Shown here piece after piece: positions 16,929 to 25,651 of a stretch of 40,017 nt of DNA (the stretch's first letter is position 1; every line of letters starts with the position of its first letter). This DNA comes from Bacteroidetes bacterium GWA2_40_15 (GTDB lineage Bacteria; Bacteroidota; Bacteroidia; Bacteroidales; VadinHA17), in contig MENI01000010.1 of assembly GCA_001768195.1 (NCBI GenBank), forward strand, positions 1 to 40,017, in the 5' to 3' direction. A model generated the notes under the pieces. It saw nothing but the letters and a program-made list of their open reading frames with translations, had not been told where the DNA came from and did no database searches. The translations under genes were made by a program, and so were the position numbers.

Positions 16929-17441
16929 ATGAAAACAAAGTACATTCTATCGATTATAACAGCTCTGATAATTTCATGCAGCGTTATATATGGCCAGGAT
17001 GATTTCATAACCCTTACCAGCCTGCAGTTAATCAGAGGGCTTGATGACAGGGATTACCTTGCCGGGCGATTAACTGAGAACGGCTATAACAAAACGGGCG
17101 GTAAAAAGAAGATGAACTCCAGGTCGGGATACCACGAATACTGGCAGTATAAGTCGCTTCTGTTTACAGATGTCATAAATAGACGTGGTAAACAAAATTT
17201 TATAATTCTACGTATAGATCAATCTTTCAAGGGACTTTCTGACAGGCTGTTGGAATCGTTCCCGTACAAGACTGGCAATAAAGGCAATCTGGATCTTAAA
17301 GGAATAGATCTCACCCGCATTAACAAGAAAAACAATTTTGCTTTGAGTTATCCCAGGGACAGTGATGTGGTGAGTGTATATATCTGGTTCGATTCTCCCT
17401 ATTACTTTTTTGAATACTTCAATGAAAAAGGAAACCGCTGA
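16929..17441 (+). CDS. Exported protein of unknown function
   Basis: The 170 residues start with a signal peptide (about 1-23, ending SVIYGQ), so the product is periplasmic or surface-exposed. I do not recognise a family. It contains SLQLIRGLDDRDYLAGRLTENGY, an aromatic YHEYWQYKSLLF segment and a closing YIWFDSPYYFFEYFNEKG, suggesting a small mixed alpha/beta domain. It stands alone between a terminator upstream and a perfect hairpin at its stop codon, so it is probably transcribed by itself. Confidence 0.75.
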   Translation: MKTKYILSIITALIISCSVIYGQDDFITLTSLQLIRGLDDRDYLAGRLTENGYNKTGGKKKMNSRSGYHEYWQYKSLLFTDVINRRGKQNFIILRIDQSFKGLSDRLLESFPYKTGNKGNLDLKGIDLTRINKKNNFALSYPRDSDVVSVYIWFDSPYYFFEYFNEKGNR

Positions 17442-17453
17442 AATACAGCGGTT
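17433..17453 (+). terminator. Perfect hairpin overlapping the stop codon
   Basis: AACCGCTG (17433-17440) and CAGCGGTT (17446-17453) form an 8-bp perfect stem around AAATA, overlapping the TGA at 17439-17441. There is no strong T-run after it, so termination is likely but not certain. Confidence 0.5.
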
Positions 17454-17548
17454 ATGCTTAACTGAACTGCTCTGATCTTATCTTCTTTAATAAGGGGACT
17501 TATAGTCCCAATGGTCTTCAAACATCTTGTCTTTGTCGTAACAAAATG

Positions 17549-17556
17549 TAAATTTG
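17549..17556 (+). promoter_or_regulatory. Candidate -7 element for the Fn3 lipoprotein
   Basis: TAAATTTG matches TAnnTTTG, 38 bases before the ATG at 17594. A TTTG at 17532-17535 lies only 13 bases upstream, closer than expected for a -33 element. Confidence 0.35.
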
Positions 17557-17593
17557 AACGAAAATTTCCACTTTTAATAACAGATCAGGTATA

Positions 17594-17968
17594 ATGAATA
17601 AACCAGGTATCATATCAGCATTAATTTTATTAGTCTTCTTATGCATATGTCTTAACTCATGTAATAAAAAAGAAGTCCCTCTACTGACAACCTCTGAAGT
17701 AACTGATATCACAATATATACAGCTACCTGTGGCGGTACTATTCTTGATGAAGGTTCAAGTCCTGTCATTTCTTTTGGAGTGTGCTGGAATACAGAAGCT
17801 GAGCCGACAATCTCAGATTATAAAACTTCGGAGATGGCAGGAGTAAGTGAATTTTCGAGTAGTTTAAGGGGACTTCTGAGAGGAACAAAATATTATGTCA
17901 GGGCTTATGGTGTAAATGATGAAGGCACCGGTTATGGGAATGAAGTCACTTTTACTACCTTGCCTTAG
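17594..17968 (+). CDS. Small lipoprotein with one fibronectin type III-like domain
   Basis: The 124 residues have a lipoprotein signal with lipobox LNSC (C23), followed by a single domain from about residue 33 to the end. The domain wording (TDITIYTATCGGTILDEG, ISFGVCWNTEAEPT, LLRGTKYYVRAYGVNDEGTGYGNEVTFTT) matches the Fn3-like repeats often strung together in Bacteroidetes surface lipoproteins. A single copy at this length is short; relatives usually have several repeats or a C-terminal effector domain, so this may be a minimal or trimmed form. A TAAATTTG at 17549-17556 is a possible -7 element. Confidence 0.75.
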   Translation: MNKPGIISALILLVFLCICLNSCNKKEVPLLTTSEVTDITIYTATCGGTILDEGSSPVISFGVCWNTEAEPTISDYKTSEMAGVSEFSSSLRGLLRGTKYYVRAYGVNDEGTGYGNEVTFTTLP

Positions 17969-18199
17969 GCTGGTGGCGGAGTCTATTTTTAAATCAGGTA
18001 AATTATAAAATATGATGCCAGAGGCATCCAAGTCTAATATCCATGGTTTCATCCATGGTCTTTGTGCGGGGCTAATTAACAACACCGGAGAGCCTGCCCC
18101 GAGATAGAGGGATATTGAATAGAATCAGATATGTTCAGGTCCTTAATATGGGTTATGATATAAAAGCGAAACTGATTACGGGATGAAAAAAAATATTAT

Positions 18200-18207
18200 T
18201 ATCTTTG
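18200..18207 (+). promoter_or_regulatory. Candidate -7 element for tRNA-Cys
   Basis: TATCTTTG matches TAnnTTTG and sits 16 bases before the first base of the tRNA, consistent with a very short leader. No TTTG was seen at the expected -33 position. Confidence 0.5.
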
Positions 18208-18223
18208 CACTCCAAATCGATAT

Positions 18224-18294
18224 GGTCGGTTAACCGAGTGGCTAGGTAGCGGTCTGCAAAACCGTTTACGGCGGTTCGAATCCGCCACCGACCT
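18224..18294 (+). tRNA. tRNA-Cys (anticodon GCA)
   Basis: The cloverleaf can be folded by hand. The acceptor stem GGTCGGT (18224-18230) pairs with ACCGACC (18287-18293). The anticodon stem GCGGT/ACCGT carries loop CTGCAAA with GCA at 18256-18258. The T arm is GGCGG (18270-18274), TTCGAAT, CCGCC (18282-18286). The discriminator base is T at 18294, the identity base expected for tRNA-Cys. CCA is not encoded. A recombinase remnant and an AT-rich efflux operon follow, so the gene may have been used as an integration site. Confidence 0.95.
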
Positions 18295-18295
18295 C

Positions 18296-18333
18296 AACCC
18301 CACTAAAACCCTTTGATTATCAATGGGGTTTTT
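18296..18333 (+). terminator. Probable terminator after tRNA-Cys
   Basis: AACCCCA (18296-18302) pairs with TGGGGTT (18324-18330) across a 21-base loop, followed by TTT. Placement immediately after the tRNA supports a termination role. Confidence 0.6.
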
Positions 18334-18346
18334 CTATTGTGGGGCA

Positions 18347-18550
18347 GTAGAATATAAATCCTACACCGAACAATATATTGATTCAAGTGGAATTTTCAAA
18401 GACGTAATTATCACATTATTAAGTACTCTGGCATTTCAGGAAAAAATTCGTATCGGTGAACGTGTACGGGCAGGTTTAGTAAAGTCCCGAAGAGCCAATA
18501 CAGTTAATTTGTTTCTGTTTCCTCTTAAAAGACATAAATCAAATAAATGA
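18347..18550 (+). pseudogene. Truncated serine recombinase (resolvase) remnant
   Basis: The frame reads VEYKSYTEQYIDSSGIF, then KDVIITLLSTLAFQEKIRI and GERVRAGLVKSRR. This is the later part of the serine-recombinase catalytic domain, including the long E-helix region with its ERVRAGL motif. The N-terminal part with the catalytic serine and the C-terminal DNA-binding part are missing; similarity fades after KSRR into unrelated sequence. The nearest ATG (18323) lies in the tRNA terminator stem, so expression of a functional product is unlikely. It sits about 50 bases after tRNA-Cys and before the metal-efflux operon, and is best read as a relic of the element that delivered that operon. Confidence 0.75.
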
Positions 18551-18590
18551 TTGTTTTTTTTGTTATAATTACAGCGATTTTTAATATAGA

Positions 18591-19025
18591 ATGATTAAAA
18601 GAACAACAACAATTGTTTTTATCCTGCTTGCCAGTATACTCCTGCTGGCTCATGCTGTTGTACCCCACCATCATCACAATAAGCTGGTTTGTCTGGTAGA
18701 ATCGCACTGTTCAGGTGATAATAATTCAACAGGACAAAGCACAGACAAAGAATCCCATAATCATGATGGCGAGGAAAATTCGAACGATTGTATTTTAAAG
18801 GAACTTATAGCAGTACCATCAAATGAATGGAAGCAAGGATTTAAACTCATTGTCATTGATAATTACCACTATGGTCATGATGCTTTTCAATGTGGTTTGT
18901 TAAAAATCGGAGAAGATGCATTTATTCCTATTTTCCTGCATTTTGTTTCAGTACATAACATAAATTCTTCATATACCTTTTATGTATCCACATCCTTAGG
19001 ATTACGTGCTCCACCAGTCGTTTAA
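18591..19025 (+). CDS. His-rich small exported protein at the head of the efflux operon
   Basis: The 144 residues have a signal peptide or N-terminal anchor (about 1-22) directly followed by VPHHHHNKLVC. Further His, Cys, Asp and Glu clusters follow (ESHCSG, ESHNHDGEENSNDC), then a domain containing NYHYGHDAFQCG. Such composition suggests periplasmic binding of a soft or borderline metal ion. Small His-rich proteins of this shape (I believe DUF6769 covers some) are found before CusB/CusA genes in Bacteroidetes. The adaptor gene starts 97 bp downstream on the same strand. Metal identity cannot be read from the sequence. Confidence 0.7.
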   Translation: MIKRTTTIVFILLASILLLAHAVVPHHHHNKLVCLVESHCSGDNNSTGQSTDKESHNHDGEENSNDCILKELIAVPSNEWKQGFKLIVIDNYHYGHDAFQCGLLKIGEDAFIPIFLHFVSVHNINSSYTFYVSTSLGLRAPPVV

Positions 19026-19122
19026 GTTTTAGATTTTCAAAATTGCTATATCTACATCAGGTAATGATGTTTATATGCATCTATTTATCTAATTCATTAC
19101 TAAATATTTAAATGACACCGGA

Positions 19123-20625
19123 ATGTATTTTAAGATTATTTTAGTTGCAACTTTAGCTTTTATTATGGCCGGTTGCAACCACAGTCACGAAACTGATAAT
19201 CAACCTGAACAGGAAGAAGTAAAGTTTCAATATACTGCGTACAGTAATAACTTTGAACTTTTTGCTGAAGCCGACCCTTTTGTTGCAGGGCAAACCTCAA
19301 ATGTTCTGTCACACCTATCCAACCTGCCGGATTTTACTGCTGTAGAGAAAGGTGCAATCACTTTGAGAATAATGGTTGGTAATAAAACTACTGAACAAAC
19401 ACTTGAAAGTCCCACCCGTAAGGGAATATATAGCTTTGATATTAAACCCGAAGTTCACGGCAAGGGCACACTTGAATATGTCATTACAACCGAAAGGGGT
19501 GATTTTAAAGTTATAGTACCTGAGATTATTGTTTTTGCTTCTATGCAGGAAGCTGAGGAAGCAGCCGGGAAGATTGTAATTTTAAAAACCAATACCACCG
19601 TTTTTACAAAAGAGCAATCGTGGAAAATGGATTATTCCACTGATAAGCCTTTAAGGGAGTCATTCGGGCAGGTAATAAAAACAACTGCACAAATTCAATC
19701 GGCTCCGGGTGATGAAATGTTAGTTACAGCAAAAACAAACGGTATTATATCTTTTACCGGAAACAGCATGTTAGAGGGAAGGGGTGTTTCAAACGGTCAA
19801 TTACTATTTACGATAACAGGTAGTGGATTTGCTGATAATAATTCGGCTGTTCGATATGCTGAGGCTCAAAACAATTTTGAGAAAGCAAAAGCGGATTATG
19901 ACAGAGCAAGTGTGTTAGCTGAAGACAAGATTGTGTCCGGGAAAGATTTATTACAAGCCAAAAACCTATACGAAAACACCAAATTAGTATATGATAATCT
20001 CAAGCAAAATTTTAGTGCTTCAGGACAGTCAGTTACAAGTCCGATGACAGGTTATATAAAAAGGCTATTTGTAACAAACGGACAATATGTTGAGGCTGGT
20101 CAGCCTGTAATTATGGTTTCACTGAATAAAACACTTGTACTTCGAGCAGAAGTTCAACAAAAATATGCTCCTTATCTGGAAGCTATTTCAACAGCAACCA
20201 TTAGAATCTTAGGAGAAAATAAAACATACTCGCTTGAAGAATTAAATGGTAAAATTTTGTCCTTTGGAAGAACTACCAGTTCAGATAATTACCTGATACC
20301 GGTAAGTATTCAAATAGACAATACTGGTAGTTTCATTCCGGGTAGTTTTGTGGAATTATTTTTAAAAACAGTAACAAACTCACAGGCACTTACCTTACCA
20401 AGTACCTCACTCCTTGAAGAGCAGGGTAATTATTTCGTTTACGTTCAGGTTACGCCTGAATTATTTGAAAAGAGGGAAATAAAGACCGGGGGAACAGATG
20501 GTATTAAAACAGAAATTATTCGGGGGATTTCTGAAAATGACCGGGTTGTGACAAAGGGTGCAATCTTAATCAAACTTGCTCAGGCTACCGGCACATTAGA
20601 TGCTCACTCAGGTCATGTTCATTAA
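19123..20625 (+). CDS. RND efflux periplasmic adaptor subunit (CusB/CzcB-like lipoprotein)
   Basis: The 500-residue adaptor would link the inner-membrane pump to the outer-membrane channel. It starts with a lipobox IMAGC (C18) and a His-containing segment CNHSHE. Residues about 30-150 form an extra N-terminal beta domain typical of metal-type adaptors. The barrel-sandwich and hairpin follow: a first lipoyl half around residues 195-240, a coiled hairpin about 245-300 (AEAQNNFEKAKADYDRA) and a second half with SPMTGYIKRLFVTNGQYVEAGQPV. The membrane-proximal domain is near the C terminus, and the tail DAHSGHVH is again His-rich. It lies 14 bp upstream of the pump gene. Confidence 0.9.
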   Translation: MYFKIILVATLAFIMAGCNHSHETDNQPEQEEVKFQYTAYSNNFELFAEADPFVAGQTSNVLSHLSNLPDFTAVEKGAITLRIMVGNKTTEQTLESPTRKGIYSFDIKPEVHGKGTLEYVITTERGDFKVIVPEIIVFASMQEAEEAAGKIVILKTNTTVFTKEQSWKMDYSTDKPLRESFGQVIKTTAQIQSAPGDEMLVTAKTNGIISFTGNSMLEGRGVSNGQLLFTITGSGFADNNSAVRYAEAQNNFEKAKADYDRASVLAEDKIVSGKDLLQAKNLYENTKLVYDNLKQNFSASGQSVTSPMTGYIKRLFVTNGQYVEAGQPVIMVSLNKTLVLRAEVQQKYAPYLEAISTATIRILGENKTYSLEELNGKILSFGRTTSSDNYLIPVSIQIDNTGSFIPGSFVELFLKTVTNSQALTLPSTSLLEEQGNYFVYVQVTPELFEKREIKTGGTDGIKTEIIRGISENDRVVTKGAILIKLAQATGTLDAHSGHVH

Positions 20626-20639
20626 TAAACCGGGAAATC

Positions 20640-23600
20640 ATGATTAATAATATTCTAAGATTCTCACTGAATAATAAGTTCCTGATTATACTTTGTTCAG
20701 TGGTGTTAGTGGTTTTCGGGATGAGAACGGCTGTAAATATGGATGTGGATGTATTCCCTGACCTGACTGCTCCTACTGTGGTTGTGATGACAGATGCTCA
20801 CGGGATGGCTTCAGAAGAGGTAGAACGGATGGTTACATTTCCAATTGAAACTTCGGTTAATGGTGCAACAGGTGTGCGCAGGGTACGTTCAGCATCGTCT
20901 CAGGGTTTTTCGTTTGTATGGGTAGAGTTTGATTGGGGTACAGATATTTTCAAAGCTCGTCAGATTGTCAGTGAAAAACTAATAACAGTTTCATCCCGGA
21001 TGCCTTTGGGTGTCGGGCAACCTGTACTTGCCCCTCAGTCAAGCGTTATGGGTGAAATCTTTTTTATCGGTATTCAGGCTGATAGTACAAGCCTGATGGA
21101 ACTACGAACCATTGCTGAATGGAACATAAAACCATTGCTCCTGGCAACAGGTGGAGTTTCGCAGGTAACAATTATAGGTGGCGATTATAAGCAATATCAG
21201 GTACTTGCCAATTCACAAAAAATGAAATTTTATCATGTTTCAATGACTGAACTGGCAGATGTATGCAAAGGTATAAGCCAGAACTCAACAGGTGGTGTAA
21301 TCAGGCAATATGGGAATGAGTATGTTGTCAGAGGCATTGCCAGAACTTCAGAATCAGAGGCATTGGGTAATTCGTACATTAAGTCAGTCAATGGCAAACC
21401 TGTGAGAATAAATGATGTTGCTGAGGTAAAGATTGGTAGTGCTGTTAAAATGGGTTATGCATCAGAAAATGCCAAGCCTGCTGTTATAATTTCCATTTCC
21501 AAACAACCAAATACAAATACTCTTGATGTGACCCAACGGATAGAAATTAACCTTCAAACATTGCAGAAAACATTACCTGTTGATGTTAAACTGGATACAA
21601 AAATATTCCGGCAGGCAGATTTTATTGAGACATCTGTCAGTAATGTTCAAAAAGCATTATTGGAAGGTGGCATATTTGTTGTTATAATCCTGTTCATTTT
21701 TTTAGGCAGTTTTCGAACTACACTTATATCTCTCCTTGCAATACCGATATCCCTGCTTGGTGCAATAATCGTGTTGAAAATGCTTGGACTGAACATTAAT
21801 ACGATGAGCCTTGGTGGTATGGCAATTGCAATTGGGGCATTGGTTGACGATGCCATCATTGATGTAGAAAATGTTTATAAACGCCTTCGGCAAAACAGGC
21901 AGAAACCGATTGACCAACAACAATCGGCATTTACGGTTGTTTTCGAGGCATCAAAAGAAATCAGAGCTTCTATACTCATTGCTACAATGATTATTATCGT
22001 GGCATTTATTCCTCTGTTTTTTCTTTCCGGAATGGAAGGCAGGATGTTGAAACCGCTTGGTATATCTTTTATTGTATCTCTTTTTGTTTCACTTATTGTC
22101 GCCATGACACTTACTCCTTTACTGTCAAAGATGCTGCTATCAAACGAAAAATATCTGGCTAAGAACGAGAAGGAGAAGTGGTTGGTACGCAAGCTTACAT
22201 TTTACTACGAAAAATCACTTGTCTGGTCACTTAAACACAAAAAAGCAATTGTGTTTTCGACATTGGGATTATTTGTTATTTCGTTAATTGCCATGTCATC
22301 GATGGGACGAAGTTTCCTGCCTGAATTTAATGAGGGTTCATTAACTCTTTCAGTTATTACTAAACCGGGAGCATCTTTGGAAGAAAGTAACAGACTTGGA
22401 AATCTTGCGGAATCGGAGTTATTAACTATAACCGAAGTTTCAAGCACAGCACGAAGAACAGGTCGGGGAGAACTGGATGAACATTCACAAACAACTAATA
22501 GTGCTGAGATTGATATCAACTTCAAATTAAAGGAACGCAGCAGAGAAGAATTTATGGCTGATGTGCGTAACACATTATCCGGAATCCCCGGAATTGCATA
22601 TACTGTAGGGCAACCGCTTGGACATCGGATAGACCACATGCTTTCAGGAACAAGAGCCAATATAGCTATCAAACTATTTGGTTCTGACCTAAATAAAATG
22701 TTTGCAATTGGGAATCAAATTAAAAGGTCAATAGTTGATATTGAAGGTTTGGTTGATGTAAATGTTGACCAGCAGATTGAAATTCCACAAATTCAAATAA
22801 GAGCAAATCGTGATATGCTTGCTCAATATGGAATAACGACTCAGAAATTTAACGAATTTGTTGATGTAGCATTTGGCGGAGAAAAACTATCTGACATTTA
22901 CGAAGGGCAACGTAGTTTCGGTCTGGTATTGAGACTCGATAAAGATTATACAGAAACCATAGATGGCATCAGCTCAGCACTCATAGATACTCATGACGGG
23001 AAAAAAGTTCCGCTTGAACAGGTGGCAGATATTGTATCGGTGTCAGGTCCGAGTTCCATTAGTCGTGAGAATGTTCAGCGCAAAATTGTTATTTCAGCTA
23101 ATGTTGCAGGACGTGACCTAAGAGGTTCAGTTGAGGAAATTCAAAAAAACATTAACGAAACGATAACCTTACCGGAAGGTTACAGGATTGAATATGGTGG
23201 TCAGTTCGAGAGCGAAGCTAAAGCATCCCAAACCCTTATGCTTACTTCACTGATAGCATTATTGATAATATTTTTATTGTTGTTTCAGGAGTTTAAAAAC
23301 TTCAAACTGGCAGGGATTATCCTTCTCAATTTACCTTTAGCTTTAATTGGTGGTGTATTTGCAATTTATTTCACTTCAGGTATTCTCAGCATTCCGGCAA
23401 TCATCGGTTTCATAACACTTTTTGGGATAGCTACACGAAATGGTATTTTGCTTGTTTCACATTATCAACATTTGCAGCAAAATGGTGTATCATTGATGGA
23501 AACTATTACGAAAGGTTCAGCAGACAGGCTTAATCCAATATTAATGACCGCTTTGACGGCTGCCCTTGCACTTATTCCTCTGGCTCTAAGAGGTAATCTT

Positions 23601-23741
23601 GCAGGAAACGAAATTCAAAGTCCAATGGCAAAGGTAATTCTCGGTGGATTGATAACATCCACTCTATTGAATATCTACATCGTTCCAATTGTATATAGCT
23701 CACTCAGGAATCGTGGAATTTTAAAAAATGACAATATATGA
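20640..23741 (+). CDS. Heavy-metal RND efflux pump (CusA/CzcA-like)
   Basis: The 1033-residue inner-membrane pump has the RND layout: TM1 (residues about 10-30), a large periplasmic loop (VDVFPDLTAPTVVVMTD, MVTFPIETSVNGATGVRRVRS), TM2-6 (about 335-480), a second loop and TM7-12. In TM4, GALVDDAIIDVEN contains acidic residues D403, D404, D408 and E410, which include the proton-relay positions of the heavy-metal subfamily. The first-loop start and the SLGGMAIAIGALVDD phrase place it with metal (HME) rather than drug pumps. Exported ion is not determined: Cu/Ag and Co/Zn/Cd types cannot be separated here. Its stop overlaps the TolC-like start by 4 bp. Confidence 0.93.
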   Translation: MINNILRFSLNNKFLIILCSVVLVVFGMRTAVNMDVDVFPDLTAPTVVVMTDAHGMASEEVERMVTFPIETSVNGATGVRRVRSASSQGFSFVWVEFDWGTDIFKARQIVSEKLITVSSRMPLGVGQPVLAPQSSVMGEIFFIGIQADSTSLMELRTIAEWNIKPLLLATGGVSQVTIIGGDYKQYQVLANSQKMKFYHVSMTELADVCKGISQNSTGGVIRQYGNEYVVRGIARTSESEALGNSYIKSVNGKPVRINDVAEVKIGSAVKMGYASENAKPAVIISISKQPNTNTLDVTQRIEINLQTLQKTLPVDVKLDTKIFRQADFIETSVSNVQKALLEGGIFVVIILFIFLGSFRTTLISLLAIPISLLGAIIVLKMLGLNINTMSLGGMAIAIGALVDDAIIDVENVYKRLRQNRQKPIDQQQSAFTVVFEASKEIRASILIATMIIIVAFIPLFFLSGMEGRMLKPLGISFIVSLFVSLIVAMTLTPLLSKMLLSNEKYLAKNEKEKWLVRKLTFYYEKSLVWSLKHKKAIVFSTLGLFVISLIAMSSMGRSFLPEFNEGSLTLSVITKPGASLEESNRLGNLAESELLTITEVSSTARRTGRGELDEHSQTTNSAEIDINFKLKERSREEFMADVRNTLSGIPGIAYTVGQPLGHRIDHMLSGTRANIAIKLFGSDLNKMFAIGNQIKRSIVDIEGLVDVNVDQQIEIPQIQIRANRDMLAQYGITTQKFNEFVDVAFGGEKLSDIYEGQRSFGLVLRLDKDYTETIDGISSALIDTHDGKKVPLEQVADIVSVSGPSSISRENVQRKIVISANVAGRDLRGSVEEIQKNINETITLPEGYRIEYGGQFESEAKASQTLMLTSLIALLIIFLLLFQEFKNFKLAGIILLNLPLALIGGVFAIYFTSGILSIPAIIGFITLFGIATRNGILLVSHYQHLQQNGVSLMETITKGSADRLNPILMTALTAALALIPLALRGNLAGNEIQSPMAKVILGGLITSTLLNIYIVPIVYSSLRNRGILKNDNI

Positions 23742-24916
23742 AAATCATAATTATACTTCTTAACAGTATTTTACTGTTTGGAGCAGAACTCTTTTCGCAA
23801 AATAGTATGGATAATATTATTACCGAAGTAGAAAAAAATAACACCACACTTTCAGCGCTCAGAAAGAATGCTGATGCAGAACGAATCGGAAATAAAACCG
23901 GATTATACCTGAAAAATCCGGAATTTGCATTTAATTATCTTTGGGGAAGTCCGGAAAATATTGGAAACCGCACAGACATAAGTGTGTTACAATCATTTGA
24001 TTTTCCATCAGCCTACGTTTACCGGAGTCAAATCGCGGAATTCCAGAATGAACAGGTTGAACTGGAATACCAGAAACAACGCAAATTAATTTTCATGCAA
24101 ACCCGATTAGTCTGCAATGATCTAATTTATCAAAATGCCTTAAAATCAGAGCTATTGAAAAGGATTACAAATGCACAAAATATTACTAATTCCTATAAAT
24201 CAAAATATGAAATTGGTGATGCAGGTATTCTGGAGTATAACAAAGCACAGGTAAATTTACTGAACCTTACGAAAGATGCAGAATCCATTGAAATTGAACG
24301 TGATGTATTATTGTCTGAATTAAAAAGCCTTAATGGTGGTATTTTTATTGAGTTTACAGATAGTGTTTTTCAGTTACAAACTATTTCCACCGACTTCGAA
24401 CAATGGTATATTCAAGCGGAACAAAATAATCCTGTTTTGCAATGGTTGAAGCAGGAAATTACAATCAGCCAGAAGCAGGAAAAATTAAATACAGCTTTAG
24501 GCTTACCTGAATTTCACGCAGGTTATATGAGCGAAGATGTTGTAGGGCAGCAGTTTCAGGGAATTACAATCGGTCTTTCAATCCCATTGCTGGAGAATAA
24601 AAATGCCGTGAAATATGCAAAAGCAAAATCCATCGCTATTCAAAGTGCGGAATACGATACCAAACTGAAATTCTACAACAATTTAAAAGCACTTCACGCA
24701 AAGTCGATAAGTTTACAAAATAGTATAAATGATTATCGCACGAACCTGCAGTTATTAAATAACTTCATACTGTTACAAAAAGCATTGGACAAAGGAGAAC
24801 TTTCGTTAGCTGAATATATTTATGAACTCTCCCTTTCCTATGAAAGTTTTAACAAATTATTGGAGTTAGACAGAAATCTAAACAATACCATTGTGGAATT
24901 AAACAAGTATCAATAA
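23738..24916 (+). CDS. TolC family outer-membrane efflux channel
   Basis: The 392-residue protein has a signal peptide (about 1-20, ending LFSQ) and two TolC-type halves rich in long helices. The first includes NTTLSALRKNADAERIG and KNPEFAFNYLWG; a helix NSYKSKYEIGDAGILEYNKAQVNL, a common TolC-family phrase, precedes the second half with GLPEFHAGYMSED and GITIGLSIPLLENKN. The length is at the short end for the family. It overlaps the pump gene by 4 bp (ATGA) and completes the tripartite CusCBA-like system. The C-terminal helix ends near LNNTIVELNKYQ. Confidence 0.88.
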   Translation: MKIIIILLNSILLFGAELFSQNSMDNIITEVEKNNTTLSALRKNADAERIGNKTGLYLKNPEFAFNYLWGSPENIGNRTDISVLQSFDFPSAYVYRSQIAEFQNEQVELEYQKQRKLIFMQTRLVCNDLIYQNALKSELLKRITNAQNITNSYKSKYEIGDAGILEYNKAQVNLLNLTKDAESIEIERDVLLSELKSLNGGIFIEFTDSVFQLQTISTDFEQWYIQAEQNNPVLQWLKQEITISQKQEKLNTALGLPEFHAGYMSEDVVGQQFQGITIGLSIPLLENKNAVKYAKAKSIAIQSAEYDTKLKFYNNLKALHAKSISLQNSINDYRTNLQLLNNFILLQKALDKGELSLAEYIYELSLSYESFNKLLELDRNLNNTIVELNKYQ

Positions 24917-25015
24917 ATTTCCCCTGCTTAAATAGAAATACACATAATATACAATACCTTGAAATGAACGAAACCATTTTTTCAATGTTGAAGATGTAGC
25001 GAATTACTCTTAATA

Positions 25016-25651
25016 ATGGAATCAAAAGAAAAAAGACTTTACAGACAGGCTTACAGGTTAAGTCTGTTTACTATCGCTTACAACATTATTGAAGGGATTG
25101 TATCAATGTTTTTGGGTTATACAGATGAAACACTTACTTTGTTTGGTTTTGGTGTGGATAGTTTTATTGAAGTAATGTCAGGGATTGGTATTGCAATAAT
25201 GATATTACGGATTAAACACAATCCAGACAGTCCTGAAAGCATGTTCGAGATAACAGCTTTAAAAATTACCGGTACAGCATTCTATCTTTTATCAGCAGGT
25301 TTACTTGCAGGTATTGTATTAAATCTTATTAAGCATCACAAGCCTGAAACCACACTTTGGGGAGTAATAATATCATCGGTTTCAATTGTAGTAATGGTTT
25401 GGCTTATGAATGCAAAAAAAAACATTGGTAAAAAGTTACATTCTGAACCCATAATTGCGGATGCCAATTGTACCAAGGTTTGCGTTTATATGTCATTGGT
25501 TCTGCTTTTTTCAAGTCTTGTTTACGAACTCACAGGCTTTGCCTATGCCGATGTTATTGGTGCTGTGGGTCTAATTTATTTTTCCGTAACTGAAGGGAAG
25601 GAAGCCTTTGAAAAGGTTAAAGGGAAGGAATGTAGTTGCGAAACCAAATAG
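25016..25651 (+). CDS. CDF-like cation transporter with a variant metal site
   Basis: The 211 residues form about six membrane helices with an N-terminal AYRLSLFTIAYNIIEGIVSMF and a second helix LFGFGVDSFIEVMSG, typical of the cation diffusion facilitator fold. The usual cytoplasmic C-terminal dimer domain is absent, and the tail is short and Cys-bearing (KGKECSCETK). Of the canonical paired sites only D48 in TM2 is plain; the TM5-equivalent segment reads ADANCTKVCVYMS, offering D149, C152 and C156 instead of HxxxD. I believe a Cys-containing CDF-like subfamily with this wording is widespread, but metal and direction are unknown. It is 99 bp after the TolC-like gene, at the end of the AT-rich segment. 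Confidence 0.75.
   Translation: MESKEKRLYRQAYRLSLFTIAYNIIEGIVSMFLGYTDETLTLFGFGVDSFIEVMSGIGIAIMILRIKHNPDSPESMFEITALKITGTAFYLLSAGLLAGIVLNLIKHHKPETTLWGVIISSVSIVVMVWLMNAKKNIGKKLHSEPIIADANCTKVCVYMSLVLLFSSLVYELTGFAYADVIGAVGLIYFSVTEGKEAFEKVKGKECSCETK

Noticed and set aside
24964-24999. Mini-ORF (11 codons) between the TolC-like and CDF-like genes
   Set aside because: It is too short, has no support beyond a start and stop codon, and could be the relic of a lost gene; not annotated.
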